Part shown: one piece after another, positions 36,951-45,467 of the stretch
Layout: the number at the start of each line of letters is the position of its first letter
Position numbering within the stretch: the stretch's first letter is position 1
Source: JAHRVQ01 sp029941905
GTDB lineage: Bacteria; Pseudomonadota; Gammaproteobacteria; Pseudomonadales; Azotimanducaceae
Assembly (NCBI GenBank): GCA_029941905.1
Contig: JAPYTQ010000015.1
Span: 45,808-109,807 of the forward strand
DNA: 64,000 nt
Direction of reading: 5' to 3'
Translations under genes and position numbers: made by a program
The notes under the pieces: model-generated
The model's input: the letters and a program-made list of their open reading frames with translations, nothing else
Databases searched by the model: none
Told to the model about the DNA's origin: nothing

Positions 36951-37337
36951 TCAGCGCTTCGGTGATAACTGTACCAGTATGCCATTGGCAGATTTAGGAT
37001 GGATAAATACCTGGGGCCCACCCACACCAATGAGTTGCACGCCACTTTCCTCCAGGTGTTTAACCGTTTCATCAATGTCATCAACTTCGAGTGCCATGGT
37101 GTGCATGCCTTCACCACGTGACTCAATGGCACGACCCACGGCCGACTCAGCGGAAGTTGGGGCAACTATTTCAATAAACCCGCCATTGTCCAGTTGAAAG
37201 AATGCCTGCTTGATACCAAGGGCATCAGATTCTGCCGTTCTTTCCAGTTCCATTCCGAACTTATCCCGCCAGGTCGCGATACCGGCGTCAATATCTTTTA
37301 CCCGAATAACTATGTGGTCTACACCTTTGAATCCCAT
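36951..37337 (-). CDS. VOC superfamily protein, methylmalonyl-CoA epimerase-like
   Basis: 128 residues with the two beta-alpha-beta-beta-beta modules of the vicinal oxygen chelate fold. GVDHIVIRVKDIDAGIATW provides the first metal histidine, GEGMHTMALEVDDID the second module, and VFIHPKSANGILVQL matches the C-terminal HP...G-L-Q/E-L motif of methylmalonyl-CoA epimerases. GGAGAGAAG precedes the ATG. Epimerase function would fit propionate/acyl-CoA metabolism with the nearby carboxylase, but other VOC activities are possible. Confidence 0.8.
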   Translation of the reverse strand: MGFKGVDHIVIRVKDIDAGIATWRDKFGMELERTAESDALGIKQAFFQLDNGGFIEIVAPTSAESAVGRAIESRGEGMHTMALEVDDIDETVKHLEESGVQLIGVGGPQVFIHPKSANGILVQLSPKR

Positions 37338-37386
37338 GTCTTCTCTCCTTCTGGTTTGTTTAGCTGGATACTGTGTTCCTGTTCAC

Positions 37387-37420
37387 TAGTGGAGTGTCCT
37401 ATATAGATGGCACTCCCCTA
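37387..37420. repeat. Family C end sequence, solo hairpin
   Basis: TAGTGGAGTGTCCTATATAG followed by ATGGCACTCCCCTA forms an imperfect stem (TAG-GGAGTG with CACTCC-CTA) around a 14-base loop. The first half equals the end of the larger element near 44.1-44.2 kb. It sits between the thioesterase and VOC genes, and may be a reduced element or act as a terminator. Confidence 0.6.
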
Positions 37421-37421
37421 G

Positions 37422-37835
37422 TTATTGTGGATCTCGAATCGTTACTGTTCCCTGGGCGGTTGCTGCCAGCTTTTCATTGTTATACACATCGATGCGTACA
37501 ACCGCCTGGGTCCTGCCCAGGTTAATAATTTCTGCGTTGCCTTCAACCCGACCACCTGAAACCGGGCGGGTCAGATTTATCTTGAACTCGGTCGTGGCTG
37601 CCCATTGACCACGTTTCATCGCTGGGTAGCAAACACAACCCAGCAAATGGTCACAGAACGCAGACAAGACGCCGCCGTGCATGCTGCCGAATTGCGTAAT
37701 CAATTCTTCCTTGACATCAAAACACGCCGTCATTTTCCCCGGAGACGCGCCCGTAATTTTAAACCCTAACATCGCCGGTAACCCATCTTTGGGATCACGC
37801 ATAAACGAGTTGGCGACTTTCTCATTGAATTCCAT
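37422..37835 (-). CDS. Hotdog-fold thioesterase, PaaI/YdiI type
   Basis: 137 residues. The catalytic-loop motif ITQFGSMHGGVLSAFCDHLL (residues 46-65) is the HGG...D pattern of PaaI-like acyl-CoA thioesterases, and FKINLTRPVSGGRVEGNAE the hydrophobic strand that follows. It likely hydrolyses an acyl- or aryl-CoA ester. Divergent from the acyl-CoA synthetase gene 160 bases away, consistent with related CoA metabolism. The start ATG has no strong ribosome site. Confidence 0.85.
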   Translation of the reverse strand: MEFNEKVANSFMRDPKDGLPAMLGFKITGASPGKMTACFDVKEELITQFGSMHGGVLSAFCDHLLGCVCYPAMKRGQWAATTEFKINLTRPVSGGRVEGNAEIINLGRTQAVVRIDVYNNEKLAATAQGTVTIRDPQ

Positions 37836-37994
37836 ATTTCATATCCATGACTTTGTTGCCTCGACACTAAACCCAACGGATATGCCAAATCAAGCAATTC
37901 ATGATGGTTCGTCATATGCTAAAGCCTAATCGTTTTGCCATAGCAAAGTTTTGCTATATTGTCCGATTACGAATTAACCGTGGAAACAAAGCCG

Positions 37995-39554
37995 ATGGCC
38001 ACCTTGATACAACCCCATGCTGATGTAAAACCTGATCAAGCTGCACTCACTGATGAGTTTGGCAGTACCAGTTGGCAGGATTTCAATGGTCGTGTGAACC
38101 AGTTGATACACGCTTTAAGGGCTGCCGGATTGCAAACCGGTGACACTATCTCTGTGCTCAGTGGCAATCGAAGAGAGTATTTTGAAGCCTACGCTGCGGC
38201 TACTCATGCAGGTTGGTTACTCGTACCGATTAACTGGCACCTGGTATCTGCCGAAGTTGCCTATGTTTTGAGAGACTCCGCGTCAAAAGCACTACTGGTA
38301 GACCAGCGATTCTTGGAATTGGGTCTGGCCTCAGTGATGCATCAAGATAGTCCCGAACTGACCTCCTGCCTGATGTTTGGTGAGGCTGTCGCCGGATTTG
38401 ATCAATACGATGAGTTTCTCAAAGGACAGAGCGAAACCGAGCCAGATAATCAAAGTCTGGGTGGACCTATGTTTTACACTTCTGGTACAACCGGAAAGCC
38501 AAAGGGTGTCAAGAGTGGCATGTCCCAAACCGGCGCACCGATTGAGACGATGAAAATGATTGGCGAAGGGTTGTCGGGCATGCTGAGTATGCCTAACGGC
38601 GGAACAACCCTCCTGGTGGGACCTGTTTATCACTCAGCTCAATGGGCATTTTCATTTTTACCGCTGATCGCGGGTAGTAGTGTCGTGATGCGTCACAAAT
38701 ACGATGCCAAAGAGACACTGGATCTGATAGACGCCCACCAGATTACCAATATTCACCTGGTACCAACCCAGTTTATTCGCATGTTGCGTCTGGACGAGGC
38801 TGGCAAAGCGGATTTCAGAGGCGACAGCCTCGAGATCGTCTGGCACGGAGCGGCGCCTTGTCCTCCCGATGTGAAACGCAGCATGATTGAGTGGTGGGGG
38901 CCAAAAATTTCAGAATATTATGGTTCAACAGAAGGATCTATTGTCACCACGGTTAACTCCCGGGAATGGCTCGATAAACCAGGCACGCTGGGTAAACCCG
39001 TCGCCATTATGCAAGTGTTAGTCATCAAGGAAGATGGGTCAGAAGCAAAAACCGGCGAGTCTGGCACCCTGTACGTGAAGAACCTTATGGGTAGCGATTT
39101 CGAATACCACAACGATCCTGATAAAACATCCAGCGCTCACCTTGAGCCAGGCGTCTTTACCTTCGGGGACATCGGATACCTGGACGAAGAAGGTTATTTG
39201 TACATGAGCGACCGAAAGATAGATATGATCATCTCAGGGGGTGTGAATATATATCCCGCAGAAATCGAAGCAGTTTTGATCAATCATCCAAAAATAATCG
39301 ATGCGGCTGTTTTTGGTATTCCCAACGAAGAATTTGGTGAAGAAGTCAAAGGTGCCGTGGAACTCATTGATGGCATCAGTGGCAGTGCAGAACTGGCAGA
39401 AGAACTGATCAGCCATTGCAAACAGAATCTGGCTAATTTTAAAGCGCCAAGATCCATAGACTTTGTCGATGCAATGCCACGATATCCAACCGGGAAACTG
39501 CTGAAGCGATTGCTGCGAGACAAGTACTGGCAAGATACCGGTCGTAGGATTTAG
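37995..39554 (+). CDS. AMP-dependent acyl-CoA synthetase/ligase
   Basis: 519-residue adenylate-forming enzyme that activates a carboxylic acid as its CoA ester. P-loop MFYTSGTTGKPKGVKSG, adenine motif EYYGSTEG, the hinge SDRKIDMIISGGVNIYPAEIE and the C-terminal catalytic lysine in YPTGKLLKRLLRDK are all present. The ATG shown gives the family's normal N-terminus; a TTG 12 codons upstream is possible, and neither has a clear ribosome site. The TAG stop lies within a copy of the family C repeat end. Acid substrate unknown (short- to medium-chain or aromatic). Confidence 0.88.
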   Translation: MATLIQPHADVKPDQAALTDEFGSTSWQDFNGRVNQLIHALRAAGLQTGDTISVLSGNRREYFEAYAAATHAGWLLVPINWHLVSAEVAYVLRDSASKALLVDQRFLELGLASVMHQDSPELTSCLMFGEAVAGFDQYDEFLKGQSETEPDNQSLGGPMFYTSGTTGKPKGVKSGMSQTGAPIETMKMIGEGLSGMLSMPNGGTTLLVGPVYHSAQWAFSFLPLIAGSSVVMRHKYDAKETLDLIDAHQITNIHLVPTQFIRMLRLDEAGKADFRGDSLEIVWHGAAPCPPDVKRSMIEWWGPKISEYYGSTEGSIVTTVNSREWLDKPGTLGKPVAIMQVLVIKEDGSEAKTGESGTLYVKNLMGSDFEYHNDPDKTSSAHLEPGVFTFGDIGYLDEEGYLYMSDRKIDMIISGGVNIYPAEIEAVLINHPKIIDAAVFGIPNEEFGEEVKGAVELIDGISGSAELAEELISHCKQNLANFKAPRSIDFVDAMPRYPTGKLLKRLLRDKYWQDTGRRI

Positions 39555-39564
39555 TGGAGTGTCC
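39552..39564. repeat. Family C end sequence, partial copy at a stop codon
   Basis: TAGTGGAGTGTCC, identical to the end of the family C element. Its first three bases are the stop of the acyl-CoA synthetase. Only 13 bases, so chance similarity is not excluded, but three other copies of the same string occur in intergenic DNA of this window. Confidence 0.45.
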
Positions 39565-39582
39565 GGCCTCCCACAGAATATT

Positions 39583-40137
39583 TTATTCTTTGCGGCGACG
39601 ACGCAAGGTTGTCAGGGCACCACCTGCCAGCGTTAACAAAACACCGAACAGTGCGAACAAAAACAGAGGGCTGGAGGTCGTTGGCAACATCGGTACCCGT
39701 ACGATTTCTACCACCAGAAAGGTGACATCCATATATTCCTCTGTCCTGGGATCCCCGATCGTAAAACGATCGTCAGGTAAATAGACGCTGAGAACCTGAC
39801 CGCGGGTCAAATCCCGAATGCGAGTTGACTGGCCAGAAAGATTAATGCGCAAATCACTATCAGGTCTGACTTCATAGACATCACTGCTGCCGCCATCCCT
39901 GTGATGTAACTTAAACCTCAACGTACGGTTGGATGCGCGTACCACTTCCATCTCTATCTTGGCGAAGTTCTTGCCCTCATGTTCAATCACTTCCATACAA
40001 GCTTCATTCAGGTCCGGGAAACGTCCCATCATTTCATCAGTGAAGTGCATATCCGAACACGACGCGCTTGCTGCATTGACGCTGACGCTTAACAACGCAA
40101 TTGCGGTACCGATTAATATCTTGTTTTTAATATTCAT
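39583..40137 (-). CDS. Putative sortase substrate with LPTTS C-terminal sorting signal
   Basis: 184-residue exported protein. The ATG used has AGGGAAGAG seven bases upstream; one 11 codons earlier overlaps the sortase stop and has no ribosome site. Signal peptide about 1-25 (ILIGTAIALLSVSVNAASA). Mature domain is beta-rich with two or three cysteines (SCSDMHFTDEMM, LNEACMEV). The end is a textbook sorting signal: LPTTS, a hydrophobic span LFLFALFGVLLTLAGGAL, and a basic tail RRRRKE. The sortase gene lies directly upstream in the same operon. Function of the mature domain is unknown. Confidence 0.8.
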   Translation of the reverse strand: MNIKNKILIGTAIALLSVSVNAASASCSDMHFTDEMMGRFPDLNEACMEVIEHEGKNFAKIEMEVVRASNRTLRFKLHHRDGGSSDVYEVRPDSDLRINLSGQSTRIRDLTRGQVLSVYLPDDRFTIGDPRTEEYMDVTFLVVEIVRVPMLPTTSSPLFLFALFGVLLTLAGGALTTLRRRRKE

Positions 40138-40169
40138 ATTAACTCTTCCCTGGATCTTGAGTTTCATCA

Positions 40170-40829
40170 TTATGTGAGGCGTACCGCTTTGACGATATAC
40201 CGTTTTGGCGCATGGCCGACAAAGTAAAATGGATAGCAGGTAACAAGTGTCAACACACTATCTTCAGTGTTCGCCAAGACTTCTACCTGGTCCGGTTCAA
40301 CAATCAAAATCTCTGAAATGCGATAGGTAAGTTCTCCCTTCCGGTTTTTCACACTAATTAACTCACCAACCTCTACATCCTGTAAAACTCTAAAATAGCC
40401 ATCTCGATGGCCTGCTATCCCGCTATTGCCGCCTTGATTGGGTAATGGCGTTCCTTCTATTCGGGCAACACCCCGGTCCATATTCAAATTACTGGCACCA
40501 TCATAGATCGGAACCTCAAGACCGACATTTGGAATTCTAAGAATCCCGAGAATTTTACTCTCTGGAGTTTTGGGGAGTGCGCGGTAGGCGAGCTTTCTTG
40601 ATTCTGACCAGAGGCTCTGGTCGGGTCCATCAATCTCGGCTTCCAGGTTAATTATTGATTCAAGCTGTGCACTTTGTTCAAGCTGTGCACTTTGTTCAAG
40701 CTGTGCACTGTAGGATAAAATATCTTGTTGTCTCTGAAGTTCACCCAGTGCAATATTGCTCGCGAATACAGCGAGCAGAGAGAGGCCAGTAATCCAGCAT
40801 CCGGATTCAACAAGCCGGTAAAACGACAT
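40170..40829 (-). CDS. Class D-like sortase (Gram-negative type)
   Basis: Membrane-anchored cysteine transpeptidase, 219 residues from the ATG (a TTG nine codons upstream is possible). One N-terminal span (ITGLSLLAVFASNIALG), then a short linker of tandem SAQLEQ units, and a catalytic domain from about residue 80. Catalytic His in SGIAGHRDGYF (H141), Cys in TLVTCYPF (C198), Arg in HAPKRYIV (R210), the sortase triad. It would cleave an LPxT-type motif and attach the substrate to an acceptor. The adjacent downstream gene carries such a motif, so this is a dedicated pair. The acceptor in a Gram-negative envelope is unknown. Confidence 0.88.
   Translation of the reverse strand: MSFYRLVESGCWITGLSLLAVFASNIALGELQRQQDILSYSAQLEQSAQLEQSAQLESIINLEAEIDGPDQSLWSESRKLAYRALPKTPESKILGILRIPNVGLEVPIYDGASNLNMDRGVARIEGTPLPNQGGNSGIAGHRDGYFRVLQDVEVGELISVKNRKGELTYRISEILIVEPDQVEVLANTEDSVLTLVTCYPFYFVGHAPKRYIVKAVRLT
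40659..40709. repeat. 18-bp tandem repeat within the sortase gene
   Basis: About 2.8 copies of TTCAAGCTGTGCACTTTG, in frame, encoding SAQLEQ three times (the last unit diverges into SAQLES). It extends the linker between membrane anchor and catalytic domain and probably varies in number between strains. Confidence 0.85.
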
Positions 40830-41011
40830 TCTTCTTAGTGTTTTGGACCTGTGCAACTACCCACCTTCGCTCTCCATGCATGAACCACGAGGCAGCAGCA
40901 TAGCCCAATATCCCGGTGAACCCAATGATTTCAATCCACTTACGAGCTGACAAAAGGTCGGCTCGTCAGGGTAGTCGCTAGGGAACGTGTCATGCTAAGT
41001 TGACAGCTTTG

Positions 41012-41066
41012 TCACAACCCTGGATCAGATTGTTGAACCATGCACGCCGGTTTTCCAGGGTTGTGA
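41012..41066. repeat. 12-bp perfect inverted repeat between sortase and exonuclease genes
   Basis: TCACAACCCTGG (41012-41023) and its exact complement CCAGGGTTGTGA (41055-41066), 31 bases apart; AACC and GGTT inside the loop could extend the structure. It is in the roughly 380-bp gap between the divergent sortase and exonuclease genes. No poly-T tract follows, so a simple terminator is unlikely on either strand. The rest of the gap shows a short tract resembling a decayed coding end but nothing I can name. Confidence 0.6.
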
Positions 41067-41212
41067 GCCATTTCGCTTAAACACCCCGGCAGGCGGGTAC
41101 TAATATGCATTTTTTGTGCCATCTGCCACAACTGTTTTGATTTGATATCTGGTTCAAGATTCGGCTATATAGGTTCAATAATGAGACCCAATCAATTGTA
41201 AAAAAGGTGATT

Positions 41213-41704
41213 ATGACCAGAGAAGAACCCCCGCTGATTATTGATGTGGAAACATCCGGATTTGGTGCCATGAGCTACCCCATTGAAGTGGGACTTGCCA
41301 TGAGCGATGGATACAAATTCTGCACCCTCATTATGCCGGCACCGGATTGGACTGACTGGGACGATGAAGCCGAGAAGGTCCATCGTGTGCCGCGGGATGT
41401 CCTCGAAACCTATGGTAAACCATTGCAGGAAGTTGCTGAAAAACTCAACCAGTTGCTCGAAGGCAAGACGGTGTACACAGAGGGTTGGGGTGTCGACAAG
41501 CCCTGGTTAACCACCCTGTTCAACACAGCCGGAGTCGAGATGAAATTTGATGTCGCTTCGTTAGAGATGATCCTTTCAGCACCGCAAAAAGCCCGCTGGC
41601 ACGAAACCCGGGACAAGGTACTCCAGGAAATGAACCCGGAACGTCACCGCGCAAGTTACGATGCACTAATTGTTCAGGAAACGTTTAAGCGGACACTGGA
41701 ATAG
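41213..41704 (+). CDS. DEDDh-type 3'-5' exonuclease domain protein
   Basis: 163 residues from the ATG with AAGG five bases upstream. The first acidic motif is IIDVETSGFG (DxE), and the last HRASYDALIVQETF has the histidine and aspartate of the DEDDh family, matching RNase T/DnaQ-like exonucleases. The middle region is shorter than in polymerase epsilon subunits, so it is probably a small stand-alone exonuclease acting on RNA or DNA ends. The 3' end overlaps the convergent acetyltransferase gene by 20 bases. Confidence 0.8.
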   Translation: MTREEPPLIIDVETSGFGAMSYPIEVGLAMSDGYKFCTLIMPAPDWTDWDDEAEKVHRVPRDVLETYGKPLQEVAEKLNQLLEGKTVYTEGWGVDKPWLTTLFNTAGVEMKFDVASLEMILSAPQKARWHETRDKVLQEMNPERHRASYDALIVQETFKRTLE

Positions 41705-42191
41705 AAACATTGATGCAATGAAAAAAACCGAATTGTCCCTCGATGTAAATTTCTTCCATATTCGTGCAACCGATCCCCTTAAGGCTATTCCTCCAGAAGG
41801 ACAGTGCCCCTAGATTCTTTTCGCCGATTCTGATCTGCCATTTTCCAGGAAATTTGCGATACATTTCATGGGCTAACCAGAGCCCCAGGCCTTCTCTTCG
41901 TTCAGACCGGATCACGAAAAACTCCTCCATATCCCAGTCGTTCTTTTCACCACTGGGACTAAAGTTCTTCTCTTCGACTGTAGTCACAATCGCAAATCCC
42001 ACTGGAATGGCACCTTTGTAAACCAGGAACGGGTTCTTACACAAATCTGTCCATTGATATTCGTAGTTATATCGACCTTCCTCAGGCTCCATGTCAAAAA
42101 ACTCAGAGAGGTCATACAAGTACAGCGATAAGAGATTACTGAAAATTTCCCTGTGCTTTTCCTGTATCGCCGGGATTAACTGATAATTCAT
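41685..42191 (-). CDS. GNAT family acetyltransferase
   Basis: 168 residues. The acetyl-CoA-binding region is FFVIRSERREGLGLWLAHEM, the V-x-x-x-x-R-x-x-G-x-G/A pattern in slightly altered form, followed by WQIRIGEKNLGALSFWR, as in GNAT N-acetyltransferases. Substrate unknown. Convergent with the exonuclease gene and immediately upstream of the broken histidine kinase in the same direction. Confidence 0.75.
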   Translation of the reverse strand: MNYQLIPAIQEKHREIFSNLLSLYLYDLSEFFDMEPEEGRYNYEYQWTDLCKNPFLVYKGAIPVGFAIVTTVEEKNFSPSGEKNDWDMEEFFVIRSERREGLGLWLAHEMYRKFPGKWQIRIGEKNLGALSFWRNSLKGIGCTNMEEIYIEGQFGFFHCINVSIPVSA

Positions 42192-42208
42192 CTTTTCGAA
42201 TCAGCCAT

Positions 42209-44024
42209 TTACATTGCGTCTTGAAATTCAGATTTCAGCAGTTCACTCAATTCATTTAATGTATAAGGTTTCCTCAAAACCTGCCTTACTCCCAGTTGCA
42301 ACGCTTTCTTAACACGGTCCGTATCGGCATAACCACTGATAATCACCGTCCTTGCCTCAACCTGGATCTTTAGAATTTCCTTATATGTGTCGAGCCCATC
42401 CAGACCGGATGGCATGATCATATCCAGCATGATCAGGTCGTAATTTTCTTTCCTCAGCAGGCGAAGCGCAGATTCTCCGTCCGCGCACAATATGACGGAA
42501 TACCCCATATGTTACAACATGTCTCGCGCGACCTGACGCTGCTCAAGTACATCATCTATGACAAGAATTCGCTCACCCCTGCTGACGGTTTACGGGTGCC
42601 TGTGGCACGACAGGATCGATCTCCTGTCCCGTGACGGGAAAATTACATTCAACGAAACTACCTTTGCCAGGCTCGGATTCAATGTTGATGTAACCACCAT
42701 GATCATGCACAACACCCCATACAACAGTCATACCTAATCCGGAACCACTTTTTTCCATCGGCTTCAGGCTGTGCTTCCACACTGTTGATAATCAGATTCA
42801 TAATGACATTATTTATATGGGCAGGGGACCCAGCAATATTTGGAAGGGGAGGCCGAATATCAAGATCCATGGTGATATCCCCGCGGGAACTCACCAGGGC
42901 ATAGTATTCGGGGCTGTCAAAATAACTCGCCACAATATCGTTAAGATTAGTCGCCTGTTGCTTGGTAATACCGCGCCTTGCCAGCGCCAGTAAGTCCTGC
43001 ACCACAGCCGCTGCCTGTAAGCCGGAATCACGAATGTATTCAAGTCTCTTATGCTGCCTTTGCTGGTCCGGTAAATCGTCCGGCAAGTCTCTCAAAATCA
43101 TTTCCGGATAGTTTATGGTGGGGGATCAAGGTGTAGGTAAAGATAACCGGGTGCGTCACAACGACAAGTAAACTGGATCCAAATCCTACGAAAACTATGA
43201 TCCGCAGAACCAGGCGATCGTAATCCTCTTTGAAAGCGTTAAATAAAAACAGGCAGAACAGTAGAACTGCCAAGTAGAATGATAGATACGCCAACGTGAT
43301 CAGGTACTCCCAATCCAGTTGGGGAACCAGTTGAATCAGGTATCGTTCTGTTGTCGAACCTGGTCTGGTCGCCGGTACCGAGGGTGATTTTCTCCCAGGC
43401 CCCACCTTTTTGGTAATCAAAATTGGCGATATGCAGTACGAGCACAAAGTCTTTACTGGTTGGAACAAAATCAGTCAGCAGAGGATAAGATCCTGGTTCG
43501 GTAACAGACGCATCCACTCCAGGACTTCCGTTCGATGCCACTAGCTGTCCATCCACAAACGCCCGATAACTGGTCGCCGCGTCAAAGAACTTCAGTGTCA
43601 GCGGTTCGATTTGGTTGAGCCGCACAGTTAACCGATACGATGCATATCCGTGCGCTGGAAATGTTGTGGAGTCAATGTGCGACCCATTCCAGGTACCCGG
43701 TACAGCCTGGTAGATTTCCGTTGTGTGACTGCTCACAACCGGATCGACAAATTCTTCCCAATAGAACTCATAATCACCTGTGAGCGCTATGTGCCCATCA
43801 TGCTCAAATGACCACTCACTCAAGTCAATAACCCCCGACGCTGCCCTGGGTTCAGGCGATGCGAAAACTGTCACGGACACGAGAAACGTACCTAAGAAAA
43901 GTAATAAAGGAAGCAAGTAGGCGTTTTTAGTCAAAGTTAAGTGATGCTTCCGAATCCGTGCACCAAACTCCGTTGGGGAAACCAGTCGGTCATAGAAGGG
44001 ACCGAGGCGATATACCACTATCAA
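42209..44024 (-). pseudogene. 7TMR-DISM hybrid sensor histidine kinase, heavily degraded
   Basis: Pieces in the correct order for one gene. 43239-44024: N-terminal anchor and a 7TMR-DISMED2-like sensor (VIDLSEWSFEHDGHIALTG, FYWEEFVDP, LHIANFDYQKGG). About 43050-43330, other frame: one or two of the expected seven spans (LAYLSFYLAVLLFCLFLF). 42703-43101: dimerisation/ATPase part (YIRDSGLQAAAVVQDLLALA, N-box NNVIMNLIINSVE). 42573-42782: SGSGLGMTVVWGVVHDHGG. 42209-42560: receiver domain (ERILVIDD then LIMLDMIMPSG) interrupted by TAA at 42,512-42,514. At least three frameshifts, one nonsense codon and missing blocks between pieces: a true pseudogene, not one read error. Confidence 0.85.
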
Positions 44025-44062
44025 ATCTGTTCACAGACAAGATCTGTTTGGATCGTCCAGCC

Positions 44063-44239
44063 AAGTGGAGTGTCCTATATGGATAGCACTTTAAGCAAAC
44101 CACGGCCGCGTTGTATTTCTTGAATAGGTACCTACATTTTCTACGACTTTCTGTGAAAAGATTGGGCCTTGCTGTGTCACTTCCTGTGACAAAAAGTGCG
44201 AACCACTTAAATCACTATCTTTATAGGACACTCCACTAA
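44063..44239. repeat. Family C inverted-repeat element (177 bp)
   Basis: Ends AGTGGAGTGTCCTATA (left) and its complement (right), with further matching inward (GATAG and TTTAAG), around a non-coding core. It fills much of the 309-bp gap between the histidine-kinase remnant and the homocysteine methyltransferase gene. The end string recurs near 37.4 and 39.55 kb. MITE-like. A short open frame crosses it but shows no conserved features. Confidence 0.8.
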
Positions 44240-44333
44240 CGACAGGAAGGATATCGGTGAAGTTGTGGGAACTGTACGCAACGTTTAAATCGTCATAAAC
44301 TGGGTTCTTCAAAAGGAACTACCGGAGCCAGAA

Positions 44334-45221
44334 ATGATAACCCTGTGGGACGGCGGTATGGGCAATGAACTGGCGCGGCGTGGTGCGAGCAACTACACGG
44401 ATCTCTGGTCAGCACGCGCACTGATTGAAGCACCGTCTGTGGTGCTGGACGTGCACAGGGATTATATTTCTGCCGGGTCCGACGTTATTACCACTAATAG
44501 TTATTCGACCATTCCCTCCTATCTGGCCAAGGAAGATCTTGCAGACCGTTACCTCGAATTCACCGCCCTGGCAGGGCAATTGGCCCGTCAGGCTGCTGAT
44601 GAGAGCCAAACAAAGATCAGCGTTAACGGTTCTCTGCCCCCCATGTCTGAAAGCTATCGTGCAGACCTGGTACCGGACGAGACGACCACGCTGCCAATCT
44701 ATCGACACCTTGCAAACACACTGGAGCCCTTTGTCGACGGATTTGTTTGCGAAACCATGTCTTCTGCAACCGAGGCGAGAACCGCTGCCACAGCGGCCAC
44801 AGAAGCCGCGCAGAAACGCAACCTGCCAGTCTATGTATCCTGGACCCTCAATGAAGAACCAGGCTCCGGGCTTCGCAGTGGGGAATCCGTGGAGCAGGCG
44901 TTGAGTGCCGTTAAGCACCTTGAAATAGCTGGGTTTCTGTTTAACTGCAGCCACCCCCTGGCGATCGATTCAGCCTTGAAGGCTCTAGCGCAGCTTACTG
45001 ACAAACCCATTGGCGGCTATGCCAACTCTTTTAACAAGGTGCCAAAAGAATGGACACTGGATACCGGTGCCATCACAAAGAATGACGATCTAAGCCCCCG
45101 CGACTATGTTGAAGTGGTCGGTGGTTGGATTGACCATGGTGCAACCCTGATTGGCGGCTGTTGCGGTATTGGCCCTGCACATATAGAAAGCCTGGCAAAG
45201 GCTTATACTCACCGGACATAG
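44334..45221 (+). CDS. Homocysteine S-methyltransferase family protein
   Basis: 295-residue zinc-dependent methyltransferase of the Pfam S-methyl_trans family (MmuM/BHMT-like), transferring a methyl from S-methylmethionine, betaine or a similar donor to homocysteine. N-terminus LWDGGMGNEL, zinc ligands in FLFNCSHP and GGCCGIGP, and VITTNSYST. Length equals MmuM-type enzymes. It faces the formate dehydrogenase operon end-to-end and is compatible with the region's methyl-group metabolism. The donor is not determinable. Confidence 0.88.
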   Translation: MITLWDGGMGNELARRGASNYTDLWSARALIEAPSVVLDVHRDYISAGSDVITTNSYSTIPSYLAKEDLADRYLEFTALAGQLARQAADESQTKISVNGSLPPMSESYRADLVPDETTTLPIYRHLANTLEPFVDGFVCETMSSATEARTAATAATEAAQKRNLPVYVSWTLNEEPGSGLRSGESVEQALSAVKHLEIAGFLFNCSHPLAIDSALKALAQLTDKPIGGYANSFNKVPKEWTLDTGAITKNDDLSPRDYVEVVGGWIDHGATLIGGCCGIGPAHIESLAKAYTHRT

Positions 45222-45239
45222 CCAGGTTAACGAAATCGT

Positions 45240-45467
45240 TCAACCCTCTGCCAGAGACAGTCTGGAGACAGCCAGACGTAATGATTCCGTTAGTTCGCTA
45301 TCCGGGTCAGCAGCGTAGTCGCTGATGGCCTGTTTCATCCGGGGGTCCCAGAATCGATCGAGATGATCTGCGATCTTTCTTGAGACAATTTCCTGATCAT
45401 CTGTATAAGACATGTTAGCCGCTATATCTTCAGCCATTTTCACCAGCTTGTTAACATTAACCGTCAC
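45240..45467 (-). CDS. fdsD: Formate dehydrogenase delta subunit
   Basis: 75-residue small subunit of NAD-dependent, soluble, molybdenum formate dehydrogenase. VNKLVKMAEDIAANM and VSRKIADHLDRFWDPRMK (residues 6-45) are the FdsD signature. The GTG start overlaps the FdsA stop (TAGTG), so translation is coupled. Last gene of the fds unit. Confidence 0.9.
   Translation of the reverse strand: MTVNVNKLVKMAEDIAANMSYTDDQEIVSRKIADHLDRFWDPRMKQAISDYAADPDSELTESLRLAVSRLSLAEG

Noticed and set aside
39583..40137. Reading the C-terminal tail of the sortase substrate as a PEP-CTERM exosortase signal
   Set aside because: The motif is LPTTS rather than PEP, and the neighbouring enzyme is a sortase with His/Cys/Arg triad, not an exosortase.
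40855..40955. A short minus-strand coding-like tract (reads WIEIIGFTGILGYAAASW) upstream of the sortase
   Set aside because: Too short, with no start or ribosome site that can be assigned; could be a decayed gene end, but nothing firm supports it.
44091..44312. A 73-codon frame spanning the family C element
   Set aside because: It lies mostly in the inverted-repeat element, has no ribosome site of note and no conserved features.
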